Source: Candidatus Hydrogenedens sp. (GTDB lineage Bacteria > Hydrogenedentota > Hydrogenedentia > Hydrogenedentales > Hydrogenedentaceae). From it: a stretch of DNA of 24,623 bases. The DNA lies in assembly GCA_035378955.1 (NCBI GenBank), contig DAOSUS010000044.1, forward strand, positions 1-24,623. The letters run 5' to 3'. The notes under the pieces were generated by a model. The model ran no database searches and was not told where the DNA came from. It saw nothing but the letters and a program-made list of their open reading frames with translations. This document shows, piece by piece, positions 9,201-16,700 of this stretch; the first letter of the stretch is position 1, and the number at the start of each line of letters is the position of its first letter. The translations under genes were made by a program, and so were the position numbers.

Positions 9201-9768
9201 TTTCCTTAATGTTCGCTGTCGGAGAGATTAACATTATTTTTAAGGATTTATCTTTTTCATTAGAGACAAGGATTTGTTTGCCGTTATATTCAAAGGAATT
9301 GCCACCTATTTGTAATAAACTACCAGTATCTTCTTTTTGTAAAACAGGTTTATCACAAACAACAACATATTGTTTCTCTTTACCTTCAAAATTATCTACA
9401 AACGAAAGTAGTGCTCTGCGGACATACCCTTCTCCCCCTCCATAGGTAGTCAGAACGCGAAAGTCCGCTGGAATTTCGATGCCTTGTGATTGTAATAAAA
9501 CCTTCTTACTCTCTTTCATTCTCCCATAGGGAAATGGAATTGAGGCACGAACAAATTGACGACCTGTATTAGTTACCTTTATGATAAATTTTACTTCATC
9601 CCATACGTTGTTTTTTGGAAGCACCTCCCCAGAAACCAAAGGCTCAAATCGGAATTTCTGGAACCACAATTCCTTTGTTTCCCCAACCTCATCTGCAATG
9701 GATAAAGAGTTATAACAAATAGAAAACAGAAATACAACGGAAAAAAGTTGTTTTACCTGAACTATCAT
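6259..9768 (-). CDS. Large secreted protein: YetA/exo-rhamnogalacturonan-lyase-like region fused to an alpha/beta-hydrolase esterase
   Basis: This protein has 1169 residues. Residues 1-25 form a signal peptide (basic start, hydrophobic core, SIADE). Residues ~55-135 (NTGRQFVRASIPFPYGRM, then a step-and-strand pattern ending GYVRRALLSF) resemble the N-terminal RIFT-barrel domain of YetA/exo-rhamnogalacturonan-lyase proteins. Residues ~390-800 are helix-rich, with repeated aromatic pairs, like an alpha/alpha toroid. Residues ~880-1169 are an alpha/beta hydrolase of the acetyl-xylan-esterase/dienelactone-hydrolase kind: oxyanion-type HDHGAH, nucleophile Ser1035 in GLSMGA, Asp1113 in NGSKD and His1150 in IPHEF. 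The triad is complete. The protein probably acts on plant or algal polysaccharide in the periplasm or outside. AAGGAA precedes the ATG. It is single-gene and divergent from the next gene. The lyase-like assignment is tentative; the esterase part is firm. Confidence 0.75.
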   Translation of the reverse strand: MIVQVKQLFSVVFLFSICYNSLSIADEVGETKELWFQKFRFEPLVSGEVLPKNNVWDEVKFIIKVTNTGRQFVRASIPFPYGRMKESKKVLLQSQGIEIPADFRVLTTYGGGEGYVRRALLSFVDNFEGKEKQYVVVCDKPVLQKEDTGSLLQIGGNSFEYNGKQILVSNEKDKSLKIMLISPTANIKEIRQEIIEHGNQYLWVRWLQWDETYPEIVELRANVEGQFAVRVFLQRCAKEDGYAPEFGLSIEGVGNISKKIGDSITQLNNPFDHEWKDGERVSFQMETGRILSFPDAVDWRKGVVHGETTSNGWKVTYLRSREIDKVPHQPMAWRTACLYVGPSDMPEWNELLEPPVVCHVPISLWKSIYHCDEYLEPENDVLKEIVRWHRNAMAIPRLYGDDFGNLSTMPVNSVFGMNRLNHNSEIFYEFLRTADPEIRKTFLLWCQNYTQLSIWWGELEKTNFGGTRYNNIRGRDPKIHEDDNNFMWRSNDAVTFCTKGFDNLLFAYEETGDPMYACSLKWQVEYAKENIHANTGECRNVGVVKDFMVLYHALGKKEYAQHALRLFRELREKLCDNHLFSQGGEPLKKEVPFIQNDQTGYKNPFPKPYILGYALQGLPDLYKEFPDEPHLYETIESVAKFIAESGDPVGGWRYPHPRSPLVFIGQGIEHAQQLVNACFVLESKSPYFALCLDRIETVLQARIASLIRNQCVLNSLGPWEYATGKVEQGKNLEEIYKTFEERDYSKDYTEGNISCTDVLPPEGVVFFTTVLDYYLKHREAARVLNISHPELRTVLMRMEMPKTETNIETGKNCSIEKTLPKFTADWLKSYVPAFRYEQGKFAYFEEWKKKSRKKVLECLGFPPPFTFFRPELITEEDRESYIARKLALNISEWERIPAYLLIPKGTPPFPAVVCLHDHGAHFSIGKEKVVQPIAESKEVVDDATDWVKKYYGGRFIGDELAKRGYVVLAIDALFWGARQECGGSNYENQQRLGSNIFHVGTSWLGIITWDDIRSVAFLKSLPEVDGNRIGAIGLSMGAHRTWMLSALSDDIKVGCAICWMATTPSLMVPDNNQTQGQSAYSMLAPNLYLYLDIPDIASLACPKPMLFFNGSKDTLFPIEGVEDSYEIMKKVWQSQGKQDNLYTKIWDIPHEFNNDMQEEAFNWLDNHLK

Positions 9769-9862
9769 ATTAATTCCTTTCCTTTTCTTCCTTCTTATAC
9801 TATCACACTATCCCTGATAAAAAACGAAACAACACTCTCTTTGATTTGTCTGACTTGTTTAC

Positions 9863-9891
9863 TTGACACCTCCGAAAATCTGTGCTATAAT
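9863..9891 (+). promoter_or_regulatory. Perfect consensus sigma-70 promoter with extended -10
   Basis: TTGACA at 9863-9868 and TATAAT at 9886-9891 are separated by exactly 17 bases, and TG stands at 9883-9884, giving the extended -10 form TGnTATAAT. Both hexamers match consensus at every position. Transcription should start near 9897-9899, just ahead of the small membrane-protein gene. This is the strongest promoter visible in the window. Confidence 0.85.
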
Positions 9892-9933
9892 GCATGTATG
9901 TATTATTTTGTAATACCATACGGACATTTTAGA

Positions 9934-10254
9934 ATGAGCCTCACAAAAACCAAAAGATATACACATCAAATTCAACATTATACCCTTATATTAATGCTGT
10001 GTATATCTGTTCTTGCTCCGTTTCTGCTGCATTATCATCATATCCACACCCATGGTAATGAGCCTGAGATAGGTCATTCCGAGGATTTTTGTCCTATTTG
10101 TTTGTTTGTATTGCAACTTAATACCCTTGCACTTTGGGTTATAACTTTCGCTTTTGTTTTTTTAATTAAAATTTTGGGTCAGGCTCAAAAGAATCCCCAT
10201 CTTTTCTCTTTCTTGTCTCTATATTTTTCTCGTGCTCCTCCTTTAACAGTCTAA
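9934..10254 (+). CDS. Small membrane protein with a His/Cys-rich loop
   Basis: I do not recognise the family. From ATG 9934 it has 106 residues: a basic start, a transmembrane helix (LILMLCISVLAPFLL), a loop HYHHIHTHGNEPEIGHSEDFCPIC, a second helix (LNTLALWVITFAFVFLIKIL) and a short tail. The six-histidine cluster and CxxC pair in the loop look like a metal site; similar small His-loop membrane proteins accompany metal transport genes, but no transporter is nearby. The predicted transcription start (~9898) coincides with another in-frame ATG at 9898, which would give a leaderless message and 12 extra residues. The frame is also open back to 9748, but that start would lie upstream of the promoter and overlap the divergent gene. 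The pseudopilin gene follows 111 bases later. Confidence 0.7.
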   Translation: MSLTKTKRYTHQIQHYTLILMLCISVLAPFLLHYHHIHTHGNEPEIGHSEDFCPICLFVLQLNTLALWVITFAFVFLIKILGQAQKNPHLFSFLSLYFSRAPPLTV

Positions 10255-10365
10255 AATACTTCTTATAGATATCTTTTCTCACACCTCATTATTTTTCCGT
10301 TTATTTTTCTGTTTTTATTCCAATTATTTTACATTTAATTTGTCTTTATAAAAGGAGAATTTACT

Positions 10366-11337
10366 ATGAAAAAATCAGGTTTTACTCTTATAGAATTGCT
10401 TGTAGTCATAGCAATTATAGGTATTCTGGCGGCAATTTTATTGCCCGCATTAGCACGGGCACGAGAGGCAGCACGACGCTCTTCCTGTGCAAACAACTTA
10501 AAACAAATAGGTTTGGCTTTGAAAATGTATGCCAACGAAGCGAAGGGAGAACGCTTTCCCCCTATTAAATCTACCAATTGTGATGGAAGTCCAACCATAG
10601 GTCTTGCCACAATGATTGATATGGAAACGATGTATCCGGAGTATTTGAATGATTTTCAAGTTCTGGTTTGCCCGAGTTCACCATGGGCAGGTCCCGCATT
10701 GCAATTATGGGATGAAGGAAAAAACCCGGCAACTACTTATGAAGAGGCTCTAGCAGAAGGACACATGTTTCTTAATGGGGTTTCTGTTCATCAAAATGGG
10801 ATTATTGAACCCTGCGAAGTATATGAACATCCGTATGTATATTTTGGCTGGGCTATTAATCCAACCCTGTTTCAGGCAAATGAAGATTATAACTTTTTCG
10901 AAAATGCCATCGAAAACCTTGTTGAAACGATAACGAACCCCGCAAATACAACACAGCAATGTAAACAATATGCAGATGAAGATTGGATTTTCCCAGACAT
11001 CGGAATTCCTTCTATTTTGGCAAGTTCAAGACAGGCATATCGTTTGCGTGAAGGAATTGAACGATTTTTGATTACAGACATAAACAATCCGAGCAGTTCC
11101 AATATGGCTCAATCCATTTTACCCGTGATGTGGGATGAGATATCCGGTGATGAGGCATCTCATTTTAACCATGCTCCTGGTGGATGTAATGTCCTATATA
11201 TGGATGGACATGTTGAATTCTTAAAATTTGTTCCACAACCAGGCAGTGAAATAAATAAAGGTAATTCTTTCCCTGTTAATAGTGGGGGAATTATTATTCA
11301 CGAGGCATCTCATCACGGAGCACATCACCATCACTAA
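10366..11337 (+). CDS. Pseudopilin-like protein of the DUF1559/H-X-DG class with polyhistidine C-terminus
   Basis: This 323-residue protein begins with a type IV prepilin signal MKKSG/FTLIELLVVIAIIGILAAI: cleavage after Gly5, and Glu at mature position +5. The basic segment REAARRSSCANNLKQIGLALKMY that follows is typical of the DUF1559/prepilin H-X-DG families abundant in Planctomycetes and relatives. Near the end, HAPGGCNVLYMDGHVEFL is the H-X-DG motif, with ten rather than nine residues between His and Asp. The last residues, HEASHHGAHHHH, are a native His-rich tail. Such proteins are exported and anchored by their N-terminal helix; their role in a type II or type IV machine is unproven. 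AAGGAG lies about 8 bases before the ATG. The gene is likely cotranscribed with the small His-rich gene upstream. Confidence 0.88.
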   Translation: MKKSGFTLIELLVVIAIIGILAAILLPALARAREAARRSSCANNLKQIGLALKMYANEAKGERFPPIKSTNCDGSPTIGLATMIDMETMYPEYLNDFQVLVCPSSPWAGPALQLWDEGKNPATTYEEALAEGHMFLNGVSVHQNGIIEPCEVYEHPYVYFGWAINPTLFQANEDYNFFENAIENLVETITNPANTTQQCKQYADEDWIFPDIGIPSILASSRQAYRLREGIERFLITDINNPSSSNMAQSILPVMWDEISGDEASHFNHAPGGCNVLYMDGHVEFLKFVPQPGSEINKGNSFPVNSGGIIIHEASHHGAHHHH

Positions 11338-11357
11338 CACAGATATTTTTCCTTGAA

Positions 11358-11394
11358 TAGGGGCAATTCGTGGGCAATTCATGAATTGCCCCTA
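11358..11394. repeat. REP-like palindromic element TAGGGGCAATTC ... GAATTGCCCCTA
   Basis: Two perfect 12-bp inverted arms at 11358-11369 and 11383-11394 flank 13 bases. Inside, GGGCAATTCATGAATTGCCC at 11372-11391 is itself a perfect 20-bp palindrome, so two alternative hairpins compete. GGGCAATTC occurs twice in direct orientation (11361-11369 and 11372-11380), suggesting a partly duplicated unit. CGAATTG recurs at 11401-11407. There is no T run, so a terminator role is unlikely. It resembles dispersed GTAGGGGC-type palindromes of many bacteria. Confidence 0.7.
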
Positions 11395-11560
11395 CGACCA
11401 CGAATTGTTGCAAATTAGGTAGGGGGATATACGGTTTCTATGAAACATAAAATAAATGGGGTTTGTCTAAAATTAAAAAATTAGATTAGTAATAAAATTC
11501 TGTTTTAGTTTTATAATTAATTTAAGAAGAAAAAAATTTATCAGGAAGGTTTTACTGATT

Positions 11561-12523
11561 GTGTTTAAAACTTACTTATCAGGTTTTTTTGATGGAATTC
11601 AAAGCAGAGTTTTATTACAAAGTTTTTTTACAGCCCTTTTTGTTTTGTTAGCAGTTCAATTATTTACAATTGGTGTATTGAGTGAGCGATTACCTATTGA
11701 GGTATCGCGACCTTATTATCAGGAATTAAAGAGTTTTTCGTTTGAACCGAGGGAGAAATTTATAATTGATAATGTAGATGGTGCAGTCAATATTACACCG
11801 AGTAAAGGTTCAAAGATTATAGTTAATGCAGATGCCCGGGGTTATCCCAGCCGATATAAAGACAGAGAAAGAGTTCGCCGATTTTCAAAGAATTTATTCT
11901 AGATTATAGAAAGTGACCGTAGTATAAGTATCGAAACAGAACCTCGTCCTCGTCCGGAGGGGGTCGAATTTCGGGTGGATTATCAAATAACCGTGCCAGA
12001 AGGTATTAATTTAGAGGTAAATGTTACAGGGAGAGGTAGTGTCTATATTACAGCAGGTGCAAAAGATGTTTCTGTTCATGCCAATCAAGGGGATATTACC
12101 ATTATTCAACCTGAGGGTGAAATTTTTGCTCAAACGATATTAGGTCGAATTGATGTAAGTCAGATAAAAGACTCTGCGGATATACAAACAATTAATGGTG
12201 CCATATATACCACTATGATAAAAGGGAAAATTAGAGCAAATTCTGTAAACGGTAATATTCAGGCAACTCTTTTAAGTGAAAATATTGAAATTTGTGATTT
12301 AAGCGTTACAAATGGTAATATAACTTTAATAATACCCGAATTGTTTTCGTCTAAAATTCTGGCAAAAACCCATAGAGGTTATGTAACTTCGGAGTTTGCT
12401 TTAGGCGAAATTACCCCGGGCACTCAGGTTCGCCAGATAGAAAAACAAATAGGTAAAGGGGTAGCAGACTTGAAATTAACCTCTATGAATGGCAAAATAT
12501 TAATATCACGATTGGTGCAATAG
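11561..12523 (+). pseudogene. Membrane-anchored DUF4097-like beta-helix protein interrupted by one in-frame TAG
   Basis: From GTG 11561 (AGGAAGG upstream) one frame runs 320 codons to TAG at 12521-12523 and is broken only by TAG at 11900-11902. The first 113 residues contain a transmembrane helix (LQSFFTALFVLLAVQLFTIG) and the opening of a DUF4097-type sheet (IDNVDGAVNITPSKGSKIIV). After the stop the same frame continues with IIESDRSISIETEPR and a regular solenoid (VYITAGAKDVSVHANQGDIT, DIQTINGAIYTT, IRANSVNGNIQATL). Such proteins often accompany ECF sigma/anti-sigma genes. A GTG at 11975 behind GGAGGGGG (11956-11963) could restart translation of the solenoid alone. I call it a nonsense-mutated gene; a sequencing error is the alternative. 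Confidence 0.75.
11956..11963 (+). promoter_or_regulatory. Possible internal ribosome-binding site before GTG 11975
   Basis: GGAGGGGG lies 11 bases before an in-frame GTG at 11975, downstream of the in-frame TAG at 11900-11902. It could permit reinitiation and production of the 182-residue solenoid part without its membrane anchor. It may equally be chance coding sequence (Pro-Glu-Gly-Val). Confidence 0.3.
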
Positions 12524-12577
12524 AAACCAAAATTATTACAAAGTAGTCTAACTATTTAACGAACAGAGGAAAAAAGA

Positions 12578-13210
12578 ATGTTCAAGTGGTTAAGTTCTTC
12601 TTCGCAAACAAGCGGAGCGATAGTAGCGTGTCCGGGCGTTGCGGAGAAGGTCTCAGTAGAAACTTCCGAACTCGAATTGGTGCGGAAAAGTCAGAAAGGA
12701 GATACAGAGGCTTTCGCTGAATTGGTGCGAAAATATCAGCAAATTGTTTTTAATATTTCGTATCGGTTCATGCGAGATACCAACCTTGCAGAAGATATGG
12801 CTCAAGAATCTTTCATAAAGGCATTCAAACATATAAAAGGTTTTCGTGGTGATTGTGCTTTTTCAACATGGTTATATCGTGTAACCTGTAGTGTTTGCCT
12901 GACAGAACTAAACAGAAGAAAGAAAAGAGCCGAAGTTGAATTACAACCGGATACCCCTGTGGGTAGCGTGGAAACAAAAATTAACGAATATGAAATCGCA
13001 GAAAAAATCCGCAAATGTGTTACCAATCTTTCCGACCGATATGCTACGGTTTTGACACTTTATTATTTGAATGGTATTTCTTATGAAGAAATTGCTGAAA
13101 TTATGGATATACCTGTAGGAACATTGAAAACATGGATGTTCCGTGCTCGTAAGCAATTGCGGAAAATTGTAGAAAAGGAGATTTTTCCCAATGGTAGAGA
13201 TTCCTCGTGA
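12578..13210 (+). CDS. ECF-type RNA polymerase sigma factor (RpoE-like)
   Basis: This 210-residue group-4 sigma factor directs RNA polymerase to a specific promoter set. Region 2 spans about 34-115 with the classic AEDMAQESFIKAFKHI and FRGDCAFSTWLYRV strings. Region 4 spans about 140-196, with LSDRYATVLTLYYLNGISYEEIAEIMDIPVGTLKTWMFRARKQL, the helix-turn-helix that reads the -35 element. A non-conserved 30-residue extension precedes region 2. AGAGGA lies upstream of the ATG. The downstream gene begins inside its 3' end (20-base overlap), as expected for a sigma/anti-sigma pair. It probably controls this locus, but I could not identify a repeated ECF promoter in the window. Confidence 0.93.
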   Translation: MFKWLSSSSQTSGAIVACPGVAEKVSVETSELELVRKSQKGDTEAFAELVRKYQQIVFNISYRFMRDTNLAEDMAQESFIKAFKHIKGFRGDCAFSTWLYRVTCSVCLTELNRRKKRAEVELQPDTPVGSVETKINEYEIAEKIRKCVTNLSDRYATVLTLYYLNGISYEEIAEIMDIPVGTLKTWMFRARKQLRKIVEKEIFPNGRDSS

Positions 13211-13604
13211 AGATGAATTAGATGCACTTATTGAGTCGGTATTAAAAGATGAAAAACTTTTACCGACACCGGTAACCTTGCATTCTAATGTAGTTAAAAG
13301 ATTAAAATTGCACGAATTAAGAGAAATGGAACGGCTTCGTTTCCGTTATTTAATGACGGGTTTTGTTATTACGGTCCTGACCATTATATTCGGTGTTATT
13401 TTTTCCATATCTTTTTATAAATGGTCTGTTATGTTCTGGTATGGTTCCGATGCAGGCTGGGGATACTGGGACTATTACCGAACTTATTTACAGACTTTCT
13501 GGATAAAATATCAGGGGACTTATTCTTTCTTACTTACATTAGGGGTTGCCATAAGTACTTTGGTTATATTGCTTACCCCATGGGCAAAATCTCATAAAAT
13601 GTAA
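13191..13604 (+). CDS. Putative anti-sigma factor, two transmembrane helices, cysteine-free
   Basis: This 137-residue protein overlaps the sigma-factor gene by 20 bases and has its own AAGGAG site. Residues 1-47 are charged and amphipathic (DELDALIESVLKDEKLLPTP, then VVKRLKLHELREMERLRFRY), suited to clasping a sigma factor in the cytoplasm. Helices lie at about 51-72 and 111-131, with an aromatic, probably periplasmic loop between (WYGSDAGWGYWDYYRTYLQTF). There is no cysteine anywhere, so it is not a zinc-binding ZAS-type anti-sigma factor. The role is inferred from position and topology; no known anti-sigma family is recognisable. Confidence 0.6.
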   Translation: MVEIPREDELDALIESVLKDEKLLPTPVTLHSNVVKRLKLHELREMERLRFRYLMTGFVITVLTIIFGVIFSISFYKWSVMFWYGSDAGWGYWDYYRTYLQTFWIKYQGTYSFLLTLGVAISTLVILLTPWAKSHKM

Positions 13605-13611
13605 AAGTTTA

Positions 13612-13708
13612 TATAATAACGAGGACAATTACGGACCCTTTTTGTGTATTATTTTGAAAAATAATTATGCCTTGTTTTATCTTAATAGTATTGTCCTTCG
13701 TTATAATA
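13612..13708. repeat. Long imperfect inverted repeat with nested hairpin
   Basis: ATAACGAGGACAAT at 13616-13629 pairs with ATTGTCCTTCGTTAT at 13690-13704, with one extra base. TATAAT flanks each arm. In the 60-base interior, ATTATTTT and AAAATAAT form a further perfect 8-bp stem near 13648-13665. The element fills the gap between the anti-sigma gene and the 1006-residue gene. It could be a small MITE-like element or a structured leader; the right-arm TATAAT (13702-13707) might also be a promoter -10, although no good -35 is seen. Confidence 0.55.
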
Positions 13709-13751
13709 TGAAATATTAGTTGTATTTAAATATAAAAGATGAGAGTTATTT

Positions 13752-16700
13752 ATGAGTAAGAAAATATTTATTTCCCGTGGAATGGTTCAGGCAATATTTG
13801 TATTAATCCTTATTGTGGCTATAGGGGTAGCGGTTGCATTTCTATTTGCCCCGCAGAAACCCGAAGCCCCTCCAAGGTCTAACATTGCTTATGAGGATAA
13901 GCCTACCGAACGTCCGGATAAAAAACCTGGAAAGCAACATGACGAAGTCCTTCCTGATATATCTACCCCATCCACAGAAGCACAACCTAAAGTTCCCGCT
14001 CCCCAAGAACCTACAGGGGCACCAGAAACTGCAACATCCTCTGTCAGTGAGAGGAAAATATTTTATTGTTCTGTGAAAGTAATAGATGGACAAAACAATC
14101 AGCCTTTACCGGGAGCCAAGGTTATATTAGCATCAACATCAGTGAGAAGATACAGACCTTCATTGGGTGGTTTTTCAGTAACATCCGGGAGGACTACTAT
14201 CGAGCCTTATCAGATACGAGGACCTTTTGGCACGAATGAAGAAGGTGTTGCTTGGGTTACGATTTTTGATGCCGATATAGAACAGTTTAAGAAAGAAAAT
14301 CTTCGTGTTATTGCTAAATACGGGGATTATATTCAGGGAGAAGAACCTCTACCAGAACTTAAAGAAGAAGAATCGAATGAAATTACAATGAAACTATACA
14401 AAGGGGGGTCTATTGAAGGAAGAGTTGTGGAGGAAGGTTCAGGTAAAGGTGCCAGTGGAGTTAAAATTATTATTGATGAAGGATTAAACCCTTTTAAGGA
14501 ACAGGGAAAGACCACTCCATCAATACCTGCTGTAAGTGATGAAGACGGGAATTTTAAATTAGAAGGACTTATCCCGGGCACTTACGGTATATTGATTTCT
14601 ATAGAGGGCACTCCTTATTTACCTAACAAAAAAGAATTTCCCTATAAAAAAGTTACAATTGTATCCCCACAGGATGTCCAAAAAGGTATCGTTTTTAAAG
14701 TTTTACCTGCGGGAATGATTTGGGGATATATATTAAACATGTCGGGGGAACCTGTTTCTGGTGCAGAAGTTTTATTAACTACCTCTCAAAGCATATTCTC
14801 ACAGGCAGTAAGTGCATTACTAACACAAGAAGCCCCTATATCCACGACTTCTGATAGTAATGGCTATTATGAAATGGGTGGTGTCCCACTAAATCAGGAA
14901 TGGCGTTTATATGTAACCGGGGTAGGTGGATATACACCCCAATTAAGCGATGTCTTCGCATTAACTCCATCATATCGAGTGGTTCGTGTAGATGTTAATG
15001 TTTTTGATGGAACATCTGTTTCAGGATTTGTGCGAGATACCGCGGGGAACCCTATATCACGGGCAGATATTGTATGCATGCCCGAATACAGTGCTATCTT
15101 TTCACCGCTTGACCAGCCTACAACTTTTAAGAATGTAACTACACAAGAAGATGGTTCTTATTATATTTCCGGGCTTCCACAAGGAAGTTATCAGATTTTA
15201 GCATGGAAAGCAGGTTATAAAGTTCCTATGTCAGGCTATAAATTTGCCAGTGATGGATATTCAAAAGTTACAGGTATTAATATTACTTTAGAACCTGTTG
15301 AAGCAGGAGAACTGTCTGTTTACGGTAAGGTAACAAATCCGCAGGGACAGCCTATAAGTGGTGCAGATGTCCAATTGGAGGGAATTACTACAGCAGGTTT
15401 CCAGTCTGTAGATGAATCAACAAAAACGGATAGTGCAGGAATGTATAAGATAGATGGGGTAAGTATTGGATATTATGAATTGCGTGTATCATATCCCGGG
15501 TATGTAACCCGAACATTATATAGCGTTCGATTTAATCAGCCTACCGATGTTATTTTGCAAACCTTTGGTGTAATTCGTGGGCAGGTGTTAGTAAAAGAAA
15601 CGAATGCCCCTCTGGAAAAGCCTTTTACGATTGAAGCAAAACCGGAACCCCTTGGAGCAGATGCATCAGGGGATATTACCTTTGCACAATACACGACAGA
15701 GACCACAGAATCTTCATTTACTAACCCGGAAGGTAGATTTGAACTCCAATTAGGTCCCAGTGCTTTTACATTGACAGCGAGTTCCGACGAATATGTAGAT
15801 GGCAAGGCTCAAGCAGTGGTTCGCGAAGGGGAAACGGTAGAAGTGAAGATATATGTATCGAAACAAGGTGCGGTTGTTGCAGGAAAAGTAAATATTCGTG
15901 GCGGAGGTAATCCACAGGGGGCAAGAGTATTTCTAATTCAATCCGAATCCGAAACCGAAGCCATGACCAGAGCCCTTTTCGCTGAAGAATCCTCTGGAGG
16001 AAAGATGCAGATTGTCGGCGAAGATGGTATGTTCCGTTTTGAATCGGTATCGGAGGGAAATTATGTGGTTATAGCCCAGCATGAAGGTTATGCTATGGGC
16101 AATAGTGGGTTGATTTCCCTAAGTGCGGGACAACGCATGGAAAATGTAACCATAACTTTGGGCTCGGGTGGTGGATTGGAAGGTCATGTGTATATAAATG
16201 GACAACTGGCTCCCAATGCTCTGGTGGTTATTTTAGGACCAGGAGGAACAAAAACGACCAATACCGATGCTAATGGTTATTATTATTTTGACGGGTTAAC
16301 CGGTGGTGTATATCAATTAGTTGCATCACCTGTTGGTTCAGGAAATACAGGAGATACAGTAGATACAGAAGATATTAATATGAGTGGCTTGTTTGAGACA
16401 AAAGGTGTTCCTGTTGAAGTTAAAGAAGGACAGACAACCCGTTTCGACTTCGGTAAAATGGGTGGAGTGCGAATTGAAGGACGGTGCAACCCATCACCGC
16501 CTATTGGAGGTATTGCTTTATTGAGACCTCCCTCTGGGCGTCCTTTTGCCTTTGGACAGGTGGTAAATATGGATGAACTGGTAGGAAGTATGAGTGCTAT
16601 GGTGAACCCCTTAGGTGGAAATTTTGTTTTTGAAGATGTTCCGACGGGAGAATGGCAGTTAGATATTTATTATGTCCAATTTGGTCGTGGGGTTCGGTAT

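Noticed and set aside
9748..9933. Upstream extension of the small His-loop protein from TTG 9748
   Set aside because: It would start before the promoter at 9863-9891 and inside the divergent gene; the hydrophilic sequence added is not signal-like.
11900..11902. Amber suppression or pyrrolysine-type recoding
   Set aside because: TAG is used as an ordinary terminator in aroB, the radical SAM gene and this gene's own end; no suppressor tRNA or Pyl gene is seen.
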